Notes: generated from the letters alone by a model not told the origin. DNA of 64,000 nucleotides from Dipteronia dyeriana (GCA_032871835.1 CM065301.1:35906405-35970404), one strand, 5' to 3'; positions 35,291-46,552 are shown, counted from the first letter of the stretch. Made by a program: numbers and translations.

Positions 35291-36407
35291 TGAAGAATTT
35301 CAGTTAACACTACCTCAAAGGTCGCGGTCGTGGGTGGTACCTTCGGTACCTAGTTTATTTATGTAATAATGGGGATAAAGATGGGTGATAACACAATATA
35401 TTATGGATATGTGAAGTAGGCGGCGCTGCTTTATTAATGAAAATGAATCAAGTGTGACATATGAAAATCACTCAAGCTCTCGTTCTCTGTTGGGTACAAT
35501 GGGGGTAGCAGTTTCATGGTTGTCGATAAGTAGATAAAAAGGTCATGTTCTCTTTAGAGAATTTTGGCGTTAATAGAGACTTGTCCTTTGTTGGCGAATT
35601 CTGGTCCTCTATGTACATGGTCCAACTAGGTTTTACTCGACATCCCCTTGCCATGAATATCTGAATCAAATCCCCCCTTATTGGGAGGGATGCTATGTTT
35701 TAAATATCATTGACTTTAACAGATTCAAAGATATCTTAGAGGGAGATATGTTTGTTTCCTCTTTGGACTCAATCACTTGATATGTGTGTACAAAACGATT
35801 TAATGTACGTTGGAGTGTAAATATGATACTGTGTGCCTTTATGGTAAGATGCCTCATGAAGGTCACCGAATATGGGGTTCACTTCCACGAAGGGTGAGGT
35901 ATGCCTATGTTCTTGTCTTGTTATTAAGAGCTTGACATAATCTTTCCAAGTCCCTTTAGTGCTTGAGATGACTATGTCGGCACTCTTTAGTGGCGATGGA
36001 GTTTTCACGAGCTTCTTCCTACCTGTTTAGGAGGACCCGATTCTTCCCTCGGTGAATTGGAGTGACATCATAGTATGAACTTGATGCTCGCACGTGCCTC
36101 TTTATGTAATTGAGAAAGGTGGCGGGCTTCTAGGGAGGTCGTAAGGTATTTTGGCTCCGAGAAGTCTAGGTCTTGTCTCATCGACCTTGTTCTGGCCTCT
36201 TTTGTCAACTTAAGAAGCTAGATCTGATCATGTCAAACTTTACCTATTGTGTTCCTAAGGTGTGACGACCTCACCTTGCTTCTACGAGGTCGTACAGTAG
36301 CTCGACCTTGGAAACCTTGGTATCGTGATGAGAAATATCAGATTTGGGCCATGGCAAAGAGAATGGAAAATTTTCCTTTGGTCCCTAACCAAAATTGGAT
36401 ATTAACA
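35291..36407 (-). repeat. LTR-like repeat, copy 3 (probable 3' LTR of element B)
   Basis: Aligns with 838-1832: TGAAGAATTTCAGTTAACAC at the left, a GATATCTTAGAGGGAGATATG block in the middle and ATTAACA at the right end. Divergence from copy 2 is substantial. No clear PPT was found at the right border, so the exact end is uncertain. Confidence 0.5.
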
Positions 36408-37823
36408 AAAGTCCATTCTGACTTGGAAACCAGTGACTAAGTTGGGGTTCAAGTCAGATTTCCGATTTTTCTTGGGAAAATTTCCCTTCTATTTCCTTTT
36501 CTAGAATTTGGGAAGGAATCTTCTCATTAAATGCAAACGAAACGTGGAGAGCAAGGAATGATATATTTTTCAAGATAATCCAGTTGCACTACGTCTGTCC
36601 CCGAGAATCGTGGTATCTTCACCGAAGATCTCACATTCCTACTTGCCTTCGTTTTTGAAGTTATCGGTTACCGTGCCATTCACTCCTATTTAAACCCAGT
36701 TGCTTTGTTGTCTTCTCCACACTTTCTTCCTCTTCAAATTTCAAAACGAAAAAATCTTTCCTTTCTTTTCCTTTTCGAGCAACGCCTCTATCTTTCTTTC
36801 ATCTAACTTGAAATCTTTCTCAACCATGTCGAAATCCAAACGTGATACTATAGACCTCCTGGTTGAGGGCGAAGAGGTTTCCAGCCTTTTCCATGGGAAA
36901 CTAGTGAGAAAGAACTTTAATAGCGATGATTCCCCTTCTAACCCACAACTTCGCTGGTCGAATAGAAACATGTCCATTGGGATCGGATTCTCGAACAAAC
37001 CCGATGACCTTCTAAACTTGGTAGATAAATATTTGGATAAGGAACCTGAGAATGCTACGGCTGGAAAGGATCAAGTCGTGGTTGCTGGTTCCTTTCAAGA
37101 TAAGCTTCTCCCCTACGACTTCAGGGTCATTCTAGATTCTACTACTGACCCGAAGTCGATTGATCATTTGAAGGCCAAGTATGGCATTACCTACAGTGTT
37201 TCCATCTCTGTTCCTCCAAAGAACTATAATGTCTTTTTTCATCTGAAAGGCCTGCTTCCGATCCATGTCGTAACTCTCGAGAATGGGGTCCGACTTCCCC
37301 TTGATCCCACCATCTGACGGGTTCTCAATGCCCTACAACTAGCTCATCTTTAATTGATGCCTGGCTTCTTGAGACATCTAATTGACTTCCTCGTGTTGTG
37401 GAGGGAACAATGCAAGTTAAGCAAGGTCACCAGAGAGCCCAGAGCAGAGGAACTAGCCTACCTTTTCTAGATTGGCAGCTTATCTAGCGGCCCAAGAGGT
37501 CAGTTCTATACGAAAGCTAAGAACAAACTCAACTTCATCGTCCCCGGTGCTTTCAATAAAGATCTCGCCTAGAAGAAGGAATGGATCCTGGTGGATGGTG
37601 ATTGAAGAAGCTAGATCTACATAGGCGGGCACGAGTTTGAGGTCCCCACTGCTTTTCGTGATAAGCCTTCGTGGGATAGTCATTTTTTTCCCGTCGAGTC
37701 TGAGGCTATCTTGAAGACCATAATCTCTCGTCATTATTTGAACTTGAGATTTCCTACCACTGATTCTTTTGATACCCGTAGGGTGAATCTACACCTGTAA
37801 ATCTCCGCCGCCATTTCTTAAAA

Positions 37824-37896
37824 GTGAAATAACACTAAACCATCTTGCTCCCTTTCGTTAGCTGCCTTGGTTCTAACACCTTACTTTTTTTAATAG
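37824..37896 (+). other. Candidate first intron of gene B
   Basis: Donor AAAA/GTGAAAT and acceptor TTTTTTAATAG (a second AG at 37913-37914 is possible). The position matches 13335-13416 in gene A. The flanking codons restore an alignable frame only roughly. Confidence 0.4.
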
Positions 37897-38439
37897 TTTT
37901 TGTTGTTGCTCCAGCTTCTCATGAAGTCCAGTAAGCTCGTACCTGTTCCCCTCCTATCGGGTCTGCTAGGGGAGTCCTTTTGGCTGTCTCGGAGAAAGAG
38001 GGCCAACCGTTCCCGTTATAATTTCACCTTCTCTTGTTCCGTCCCATCCCAGCTTAAGTTTAAGATGGTGCTCCTCATATCGCGGGCTTCTAAGGTGAGA
38101 GGTATGGGGTCCTCTGCTCCACCAGTACCTGCTGTAGCCGTCGCTGCTTCTATCTTGACTACTCATCCTGTTATTACTATTACTTCTTCCCTTCCCGGGG
38201 TCAGTCTCCTCGATTTTTCTATCCCTCCATCTACATCCCTGATTCCTCAAGCTTCGAGAAGTTTATAGGTTGGTGTTTCGGAGGTTCCTCATACTCGTTT
38301 TCAGCATCAACCAAGCCCTGCTGGTCAAGACGAGGTCTTGGAGCAGTTTATTGCATCCTTTTTGGGTGATGGCCTCTCTAGGATGGCTTTGATGCCTGAT
38401 GACATTCTTCTTACCAAGGGATCCACTCTTTTGGCTGAG

Positions 38440-38514
38440 GTAATCATCTTCTCATACCTTCACTTTGTTGTTGCTAGCTTGATCAGTTTCAAACTTAGGT
38501 TTCGTATCCTGCAG
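38440..38514 (+). other. Candidate second intron of gene B
   Basis: LLAE/GTAATCATC to CGTATCCTGCAG/AFKFNM, 75 bp, phase 0. It has no internal stop, so the ORF reads through it. Gene A has a matching acceptor before TFKYNV. Confidence 0.5.
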
Positions 38515-39047
38515 GCTTTTAAATTTAATATGGCTATGGGTCACCATATGGCTTATCTCCATGACTTTACGGTGAAGGTTGAGGCTAAAGCCGAGAAGGC
38601 TACGGGATTGCTTGGCTAGACTCTAACCCTGGTGTAAGAGATGACCTCCAGCCAGAAAGAGATGGGTATCTAGCTGGCCGAGCTTCAGTATGACCACGAG
38701 AGGTTGAGACGTTCCTTAGACCAAGAGACCCTCAAATCTGGATGCAGAGCTAAGTTAAGGGATTCCTGGAAGGAAGATGCCAAGGCGTTAGATGTCGAAA
38801 ACAAAAATCTGCATGCTCAGGTGGCCAAGCTGCAAGTTGAGGTGGTTGCCTCCTTTAATGATGGGTACTTTTATGCCTCCTACCAGGTTACAAAAGCTTT
38901 CCTTTTTCTCTTCGATCTGTCCATCATTGCCAACTGGGATAGAGAGAAGATCATGGCTAAGGTCGTGAAGATGTCTCATCCTATCGGTGATGGAGTGGAT
39001 CCTTTAAGAGTGGCTGGAGCCGAAAATAACCGGTCATTATAGATCTG

Positions 39048-39090
39048 CCTCTTCCTCTTCCTCTTCCTCTTCCTCTTCCTCTTCCTCTTC
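39048..39090. repeat. CTCTTC hexamer microsatellite
   Basis: About seven CTCTTC units inside gene B, coding for a serine run in one frame. Confidence 0.9.
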
Positions 39091-39431
39091 TAGTCCTTCA
39101 AACCTATGGTCCCGGGGAATCTTCAAGTGGGGTCCAACTTGTACACCCTATGGGGAATCATCCCGAGTCCTAGGAGAAAGCTGGGAATCATTCTGAAGAG
39201 CTCACTAGAGCAAAGCCTAGGCTTGAGCAGATGGTAAAAGAGGCAACAGTTACCCCTCAAGATGCGACTATTCCTTCTGAGGTCATGTCAGTGGTTAATG
39301 AAGTCTTGAAGGAAGATCAGGTCGGGCAACAAGCAGTTGAGGAGCCTCCAAAAGAAGGAGTGCTAGGAGCGGCCATCCAAGATGAGCAACCACCAGAAGA
39401 AGGGGAAGTGGGCAGAGATCAGCAAGGATGA

Positions 39432-40035
39432 GGAACGGGACGGAACCAGGGGGACTCTGAAGCTTAATGTAATTTACTATCTTGATTGCACGGAAATGGG
39501 GGTTGGCACCCTGCTTTATTCATGACCAATTTTTGTCAATCCTTTCTCATTTTTTTTATAGGTGTTACCCTGAATTAGGGGTTGGGCTCCCTAACTACCG
39601 AATGTAGCCTTGCAAGGGGATAGACTCCCTTATACTTAATGAAAATTTGTTATGGTTTCCTTCATGCTTGCTTTGATTGATCCCTGATCATGAACATCAA
39701 ACCTGGTTGAAAACTCATTGCTTCACTCCTAACCTTGACCTAAATGCGACCTCCATTGTAATCCTGACTTAATTTAATCTTATTAGGAAAAATTCTGAAT
39801 CCGTTAATTATAAGCCTACTATCAGGGTAGACACCTAGCTCCAACTCTCAGCATTTGACTGGGATTCATATCTTGGGGAGGAGTCCCTCTGCACCGTGTC
39901 TCACACCTTTAATGATTCCTCGTGTAAACTTTAGCCTGGTGATATAGGAAATCACACGTATATGAAAAACCAGCAGTTAGTAGCAATCAGGTATTTGATA
40001 CTTAGGTGAAAGCTGTGTTGTAACAACCTAGATAC
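39432..40035 (+). other. Non-coding region between gene B and the solo LTR
   Basis: About 600 bp with no ORF of note. The first 300 bp align with 35046-35290 after gene A. The remainder has no counterpart in the window and leads to the solo LTR target site GATAC (40031-40035). Confidence 0.5.
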
Positions 40036-41949
40036 TGTAAGGACCTTGATTTTATGATTGCTTTATTTCATGACAAACCACACCACATTGGGGATGATTG
40101 TGTAATGGGTAGCTTAGGTTCTCATTGGCAAGCTTCCAAGCATCTCCATGACTTCAAGAGCAAAATGTATATTCACTTGACTTTGCCTCTTGAAGAGTTT
40201 AGGTGCACACACACACACTTATGCATTTTCCTTTAATTATCTTGCATGCATGCATATTTTCCATATTGTGTGTCTTGTGTGTCTTAATTCTTGTTTGAGT
40301 GTTGACTGCATTTTTTGTGCGTTAAAAAGAGGATTTTTTCCTCTAGTTTGCGGTTCAAACCGCTCTCTGTGCAGTGCCTACTCCGCGGTCTGCACAACGG
40401 TGTTTACCAGAGGCTGCACACTATGCTACCGCGGTCTCCCAAGCGGAGTTTCACAGGTGTTGAATGATGTCCGGATCACGGTTTGTGTACCTGTATGCAC
40501 TGCGGCCTACAGAGCGATGTTGTCTAGAAGATGCACCGCTCTCCATGCTGCGGTCTGGAAACTTACCTATACCGCGGTACATCCAGCGGTCCTGACAGGA
40601 TTTGGTTGCCTTTCGTCCAAAACGACATCACTTTGTGTATGGCACCATATATATATATATATATATATATATGTTCTCTTCTTTTTCTTTGGAAATAGAG
40701 AGCTCAAAGAATAAATTTTGAGAGTGGGAGATCTTATTAGAGAGAGAAAGCTTCAAGCTTTGTTTTTGACTCTACAAACCCAAAACCCATCTCTATCTTG
40801 CATCATTCTTCATCATATGAGCATGGGTGTTCTTGGTTTCATGACTAAGTAAGTAAGAACTTCGTTGAACATCTTTTATTATTCTTCTTACTCTAGATTA
40901 GGTGTTTATTGCATGATTAAATACCTAGACTCTAGTTTATTGCATATATTTATGAGTCTTGATAGCATGATTGGGTTTGTTTGTTGATAGCTTGAATTTA
41001 GGACATATTTGCCCTTCTTGCTAAGTCTCTATGCATTGCATTTAGACATTATTGATTAGGACTCATTGATTGCATTTTGTGATTGCATTATAGTCCTTGC
41101 CATGCTTAATGACAACTTGTGTTGTTATGGCTTTTGTTGATAGCTAGCATTTAGAACATATTTGCCTCTAGCTAATTAGGTCATATTAATTGCTTTTTGA
41201 TGATTGCATTAATGACCATACCATGCTTAATGACAACATATGTTGAAAAGGCCTTGTTTGATAACTAGGATATAATGTTACATAACTATATCTAGTTAAG
41301 TCTTTATGAACATTCACTTGGACATTGATATATATTAATTGTACTTAATGACATTCTTAAATTCCTAGATAAGCATTTAGTGTTTTGCCTATCATTATTT
41401 GCATGTTTGAATATTTCATCATATTCACGTAGGTTGTTGAACTCGTCAATGAGTCAACTCTTGTGTCTTCCTTGTGAAGTTGCACAAGCAAGAGAAGCCT
41501 TGCAACCAAGGGTGGGTTGCCAAGCAATTGATCGGGTGCCACTGTAAAATGCCCTAGGGGGTAGAGTAGGAGGCGTTCACTCCAAGAGTAGTGTATCAAG
41601 GATATCACTAGGGACTGAACAAAGAGTGGTGAGTGGTGGTGTCCATAGCCTGAGGTTGTCGAGAGTGAGAGTCCGAGAATCACTTGAGGGTGTAACCTTT
41701 ATTCATATAGTGGATTTCTACGATCGAGTGTGGCACACTTAACAGCCCGTGGTTTTTCCCATTTGGAGGGTTTCCACGTATACATCTTGTGTTGTTTATA
41801 TTTCTGCACTTTACACTTGATGATGTATGTTTATTTTATTGGGTGAATTTTGAATGTTGACTAATCATGAAAAATTGGTAATTGACTTGATTAAAGCCTA
41901 TTCACCCCCTCTAGATTTATAGACACATGCGTTTATTAGGGAATTTTCA
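40036..41949 (+). mobile_element. Solo LTR 1 with perfect target duplication
   Basis: 1914 bp starting TGTAAGG and ending TTTTCA, flanked by GATAC on both sides (40031-40035 and 41950-41954). No PBS, PPT or coding region accompanies it, so it is a solo LTR left by LTR-LTR recombination. It is related to 62054-63652. Its 3' end carries CCTATTCACCCCC-TCTAG, also seen near the LTR end of the gag-only copia family, which suggests copia origin. A GC-rich island (40340-40605) and an AT dinucleotide run (40647-40672) are inside. ORFs in it are not genes. Confidence 0.9.
40340..40605. repeat. GC-rich island with iterated CCGCGGT motifs in solo LTR 1
   Basis: Repeated GCGGTCT and ACCGCGGT-like motifs, about 25-60 bp apart, with local inverted repeats. 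It directly precedes the AT run and TATA-like stretch, as in solo LTR 2. Confidence 0.6.
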
Positions 41950-41954
41950 GATAC

Positions 41955-42028
41955 CCCTCTCCTGGTATTCGAGGAGGTATCTTATCATAGTGACCTCAAT
42001 CCAACAGGCAAACTTGTATTTACTCGGG
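41955..42028. other. Element B sequence before the minisatellite
   Basis: Resumes element B after the solo LTR; includes a GGTATTCGAGGAGGTATC block. No gene. Confidence 0.4.
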
Positions 42029-42375
42029 GGTGGTAGCCCGTCCGAGGCTTCAGGAAGGCTATCTAGCTATCCTGGTCTCGAGATGTATAGGGAAACTATG
42101 CTCTTACACTCAGACCCTTCTTGGGGTTGGTAGCCAGACCAAGGCATCATGAAGACTATCTTACTATCTTGGTCTCAAGATCTGGGGGGCAACTATGCTT
42201 TTACACTCAGACACATCTTTGGTGTGGTAGCCCAACCAAGGCTTCAAGAAAGCTGTCTAGCTATCCTGGTCTTGAGATCTGGAGAGCAACTATGCTCTTA
42301 CACTTAGATCCTTCTTAGGGGTGGTAACCCAACCAAGGCATCAGGAAGGCTATCTAGCTATCTTGAGTTCTTGGC
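42029..42375. repeat. 97-bp minisatellite, about 3.6 units
   Basis: Units begin with GTGGTAGCCC-ACC-AGGC and start at 42030, 42127, 42224 and 42321, exactly 97 bp apart; the last is partial. Each unit contains CTATCTAGCTATC-TGGTCT. The array lies between the pol remnant and the antisense gene of element B, like the array at 52710-53160. ORFs across it are repeat shadows. Confidence 0.9.
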
Positions 42376-42631
42376 GATCATGGCAAACTTATTTGTGGAG
42401 AATATAATCGGAGGTGGAAGAAATAATAGACTTTCTTGATGTTTAAGACAGGGAACATTGCTGTTTGGAAAACACTTATTAAAAACCTAGATAGAGGTAA
42501 TCTGCTAAGAACCCCCTGCTTAGGGGTAGAATTTCCTCAAAAGTTCAGCGTTCCAGGTTTGGTCGATAGGCCGACCATCCATGTGTTCAAGGTTGTATGC
42601 TCCGTTGTGGACCACTACTTTCACCAAGCAT

Positions 42632-42651
42632 CCCCCCCCCCCCCCCCCCCC
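42632..42651. repeat. Run of 20 C
   Basis: A homopolymer of 20 cytosines (G on the pol strand) between the minisatellite and the RNase H end of element B pol. Length may be unreliable in assembly. Confidence 0.85.
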
Positions 42652-42685
42652 AATTTAGTCCGAGGACCCCATCGATGTAAAGGGT

Positions 42686-44856
42686 CTAGGCTTTACAGTC
42701 TTCCGGCCAATTGTTACTGTCTAGAAATTTCTCAAGAGCCAGACCTAGTGTTACCGGGGCCTCTTCGCTTGAGAGGGCTGAGAACTCAGCTACAAAATAT
42801 GCTATGGCCTGAGCTTTGATTGTTGCTCGGGATTTGTACTTCAGGTTAAACTGGTGAGCTCCAAAGCCCACAGAACTAGCCTTCTGAATACGTATGGCCT
42901 CTATAAGAATTGGTGGAAGGGTTGATCAGACACCACAGACAATGTATGGGCATGAAAATAGCGGTGAAACTTTTTGGTCGAGGTGACCAAAGCAAGGGTG
43001 AGCTTCTCAATGAGTAGGTAGTTCTTCTCGGGCTTAGATAGTGCATGGCTGACATAGTAGATAGGTCACTGGACCCTATCCCGACACTTTTTAACCAAAG
43101 CCCCACTTGCTGCAGTTTCTGACACGGATAGGTACATCTGTAACTCTTCTCTTGGCATCGGCTTAACTAGCAGTGGTAGGCTGGTGAGGTACTTTTTTAA
43201 GTCCTACAAAGCTCACTCGCTGTCTTGGTCCTATTTCATGTTCTTCCCCTACTTAATGGCTTTGAAGAAGGGAAGACATCTATCTGTGGAATGCGAGATG
43301 AATCTATTGAGCGTTGCTATACGTCCTGTCAATACTTGGACTTGCTTGAGAATAGTCAGATAATCTAGATTTAGGATATCTTGGTTCTTTTCCAGGTTTG
43401 CCTCGATCCTCTCTCGTTCACAATGAAACCAAAGAATTTTCCTGTTGTTACCCCAAGACACATTTGGCAGGATTCAGCCGTATTTGGTTTTCTCTTAATA
43501 TCTAGAAAGTCATGTGGAGATGGTCTTGATGCTCTTCTACTTCCCGAGATTTAGTGATCATATCATTTACATACACCTCCATTGTCTTTCCTATCTCTGA
43601 CTTGAATAACCGATTGACCAATGGCTGGTAGGTTACGCCTTTGTTCATGAGACTGAAAGGCATCACCTTGTAGCAATACAATCCTTGCCTCATGATGAAG
43701 CTAGTCTTATCTTGATTGACAAGGTGCATCATAATCTGGTTATACCCGGAGAACGTGTCTATGAAGCTGAAGTGTTTGTTTCCGGCTGTAGAATCCACCA
43801 GCTGGTCAATTTTTGGTAGAGGAAAGTTGTCTTTTGGACACTTTCGGTTGAGGTCGGTATAGTTTACACACATACGCCACTTCCCATTTGCCTTTGTGAC
43901 CATGACCAAGTTAGTAATTCACTTGGGATACTGGGCTTCTCTAATAAAACCTACTTTGATTAACTTATCCACTTCTTCTTGTACCGTAACATTCCTCTAA
44001 GTATTGAAGTGATGCCTCTTCTACTTGATGAGTATGAAGGTTCGATCTAGAGCTAGTCGGTGAGCAACTAACGATATCGGGATCCCGGGCATCTTGTCAT
44101 GACTCCAAGCGAAGATGTCGTTGAATTCTCGGAGAAGCCCAATCAGACTTTCCTTCACTCTTGGCTCGAGGGTAGCTCTGACCTTAACAACCTTGGAAAG
44201 GGCATCACTTCTGATGGGTATCTCTTCTAGTTTGTCCACAGGGTACCCGCTAGCCCATTCTCTACAATGCTCTTCCTCATCCAGTACCGTAGGGTCATTT
44301 TCTGGATGATTAGCGGGTTCCGTATCTTCCAGGGTCATCCTGGGTACTTCCATATCTTGGTTCGTCGTGACTTGAGCGAACTGTTTCGTCAAAGTTGTTG
44401 GATTGATGAACACTGTATAGAATTTCCTGGCCACTTGCTGGTCCCCGCGTACTTCAACCACCTTTTTCCCCTACCGGGAATTTTATGACATTATGGTAGA
44501 TGGATAGGACCCCCTTCAAGGATGATGGGAACAGTCTTCCTAGTATCGCATTGTAGGCCGACAGGGTATCAACCACAACGAAATCGATCAAAATATTTTA
44601 TTGGAGAGGTGCAGTTTCGGCAATCACTGGGAGGATCTTTGATCCCACTGGTATGATTGAGCCCCTAGTAAAACCATACAGCGGGGTTGTATAGCTATTG
44701 TAGCACTAATGCTTTAAATTTAGTTTCTCCAAGGTGTCTTTAAAGAGAATGTCTACACTACTGCCTATGTCGACGAGCAAGCGGTGAACTAAACAGTTGG
44801 CAATCTGTACCTTGACCACCATGGGGGTCATCGTGAGGTTGCACAGTATTGTAGAC
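42686..44856 (-). pseudogene. pol: Ty3/gypsy protease, RT and RNase H remnant of element B
   Basis: Minus strand, right to left. Protease at 44856-44500 (LVDIGSSVDILF, GRLFPSSLKGVLS). Linker and RT start at 44461-44021 (LREFNDIFAWSHDKMPGI). RT at 43909-43502 (WRMCVNYTDLNRKCPKDNFPLP, FSGYNQIMM) with the catalytic box YVNDM at 43573-43562 instead of YVDD. Connection at 43461-43249 (TGRIATLNRFISHSTDRCLPFF), then RNase H at 43106-42876 and the KAQAIAYFVAEFS linker (42871-42686) that normally leads to the second RNase H of Tat elements. Second RNase H and integrase are absent. Several frameshifts; not functional. Confidence 0.8.
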
Positions 44857-45618
44857 TGACAAGTGTCGTTTTTTATATGTAAAATAGCTTGTCAAACAAA
44901 ATTTATAAAACCCTATTTGCACTCAAATTTGATAACAATATAGTAGCAAGTATGGGTATCGTCCAAAGAGATCGTGTTATATTTAAATGATCAAATTATA
45001 CTCTAAGCTAAGATGCAAGAAAAGTAATAGAAATGACGTTTTGAACCAAATGTGATTAAAACAAAAACTAGTCTAACTAACTAGAATGCAACAAATAGTA
45101 AATGAAGATGTATGATAAGGGGACTAAGCGAATGAAGGATTCAACATGCAACAATGGGTATGTATGAATTCACATTAAGGCTCATTAATCCAAGTAACCA
45201 ATCTAGAGGGTATAGCTTGGTTGTATATCCCTTATGAGTATTCAATCTAGAGGGTATAGTATTGATTACCCATAGGCGATTTCTCATTAAAATGCACATC
45301 TATCAAATAAGGGTTAATCTCTAAATAAATTCACCAACGTAGAGGGCATATAGTTGGTGCTTAATCTCTCTCAAGCAACCAATCTATAGGGTATAGAATC
45401 GGTCACTCAATTGAGATTAGATAAAGGTAGAGATTAATAAGTCTAGATTTCACCAGAGGAGGGTACTCTAATTCAATCTTTCCATTCAAATGAGCTAAAG
45501 AGAATTAAATATAGGGTATACTCAATTCTATACTCTAATTAATTCTTAGATAACATGCAAGGAAAGAGGGTACAATCAAATGCAAATCATCCTTGAAATC
45601 ACTAATAACCAATCAAAG
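44857..45618 (-). repeat. 3' LTR of the minus-strand element, part next to element B
   Basis: Starts TGACAAGTGTCG on the plus strand (LTR end ...CGACACTTGTCA on the minus strand). It contains a phased motif CAATCTAGAGGGTATAG at 45198, 45242, 45333 (diverged) and 45378, multiples of about 45 bp apart. It is cut at 45618 by the Tat element. Confidence 0.6.
45614..45618. repeat. Target site duplication of the Tat element (left)
   Basis: CAAAG here and GAAAG at 57549-57553, a 4 of 5 match. Confidence 0.6.
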
Positions 45619-45853
45619 TGTCGTATGTCAATTTTATCAAACGTACACGTCCTTAACAAAGAGTATAAAATTACCAGATGGGCATCCGAATGAGCATTCA
45701 GAAAAATATCCTACAAGACATCACCAAAGAAGAGAAGCCCGAGTAAACAAGTATTGAACAAAACCTACTCAGGGTCAGCTGACGTTATATACTACTTGGG
45801 GTCAGTTAACGATGCTCGGGGTTAGTTGATGACATGTTCTACTTGGGATCGGA

Positions 45854-45861
45854 TGACGTCA
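45854..45861. promoter_or_regulatory. TGACGTCA palindrome in the Tat LTR
   Basis: A perfect TGACGTCA (ACGT-core, bZIP-type) site embedded in the iterated GTCAGYTRACG motifs; conserved in the 3' LTR at 56900-56907. A role as enhancer is an inference. Confidence 0.45.
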
Positions 45862-46229
45862 TTTGGTACCAGCTAATATCATGTTCTACTAATGAAAAAC
45901 ATGAAGAAAATCGAATAAAGAAACCCAGCACGTAACTCACGAGTCGAGTCGTTAAAATACACGAAGATATCCATATCAAAGAAGAATTCCAAGAAGAATA
46001 GAATACCAAACAGAAAGGGTTCCAAATCAAGCAACAATTTTATTTATTCAAAAAGACTACGCTTTTATAAGGAAATAAGTCCTAACTGGACTATATCACT
46101 AGAGTCCCATTCGGTCTCTATACAAGTCTCCGAAATAGGAAAGAAGACAGACTACTTCAAACAAGTAACCAATCATAATTGAATACAAAGTTCTTTTATT
46201 ACTTGTACAAAGAGGATTAGGGTTCCATG

Positions 46230-46242
46230 AACATATAAATAG
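46230..46242 (+). promoter_or_regulatory. TATA box of Tat LTR
   Basis: ACATATAAATAGG, conserved as CATATAAATAAA near 57278 in the 3' LTR. Likely start site about 30 bp downstream. Confidence 0.6.
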
Positions 46243-46508
46243 GCCCATAACCTCTTCACAAAAGATATACAGAAAACATATAGAAAAATACAGAGAGAAA
46301 AAAAGAGAACGAGAGTTATAAATATTTTCAATAGTGGATTTTGACTCGGTTGATTATTCAGACACCTGTGGACATTTCTCCGGTCATCGAAGTTTTACCA
46401 CATAAAACTTGCGTACGATTACTTTCTCCTTCTCTTTCTCTTTGAAATCACAGCTAAAATCCAATCTTGTTGACTTTTTTCACTCAACCAGAAAACGGCG
46501 TCAACAAT

Positions 46509-46526
46509 TGGCGATAGAATGAGGGG
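46509..46526 (+). promoter_or_regulatory. Probable primer binding site of Tat element
   Basis: TGGCGATAGAATGAGGGG begins two bases after the LTR end at 46506. A TGG start at this spacing fits a tRNA 3' CCA, but the matching tRNA was not identified. Confidence 0.5.
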
Positions 46527-46552
46527 CTGAACCTCCAATCTAATTAAGACTA

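Larger units (their letters stand above)
36826..39431 (+). pseudogene. PF04195-like transposon gene B (antisense to its element's pol)
   Basis: ATG 36826 aligns with the gene A start. The first 164 codons are open (36826-37317): VEGEEVSSLFHGK, PYDFRVILDSTTD, SISVPPKNYNVFFHLKGLL, then NGVRLPLDPTI; the frame continues past stops with HLIDFLVLWREQ and RGQFYTKAKNKLNFIVPGA. This is the 'gypsy type transposon' domain order. Two candidate introns (37824-37896 and 38440-38514) separate a Ser/Pro-rich middle exon and a coiled-coil exon containing DGYFYASYQVTKAF. A CTCTTC repeat (39048-39090) and an acidic tail (39231-39431) end the gene. Minus-strand and out-of-frame ORFs here are shadows. Function unknown. 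Confidence 0.6.
35291..44856 (-). mobile_element. Tat-like Ty3/gypsy element B, minus strand, truncated
   Basis: Read on the minus strand: protease, RT and RNase H remnants (44856 to 42686), a minisatellite (42375 to 42029), an antisense PF04195-like gene (plus strand, 36826-39431) and a 3' LTR-like repeat (36407 to 35291). This is the mirror image of the complete-length element at 45619-57548. Second RNase H and integrase are missing, and a solo LTR sits at 40036-41949. The 5' end of B lies beyond another insertion at 44857 and is not in view. Confidence 0.65.
45619..46506 (+). repeat. 5' LTR of Tat element
   Basis: 888 bp, TGTCGTATGTCAATTTTATC to GTCAACA. It aligns end to end with 56691-57548. 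The upstream part contains iterated CTCGGGGTCAGTTGACG-like motifs (45765-45880). Confidence 0.85.

Noticed and set aside
40190..40714. 174-codon ORF rich in Cys and Ala
   Set aside because: Lies wholly in solo LTR 1 over the CCGCGGT repeats and ends in the AT run.
42029..42375. 97-bp array as a CRISPR array
   Set aside because: Units are repeated over their whole length with no unique spacers, and the context is a plant retroelement.
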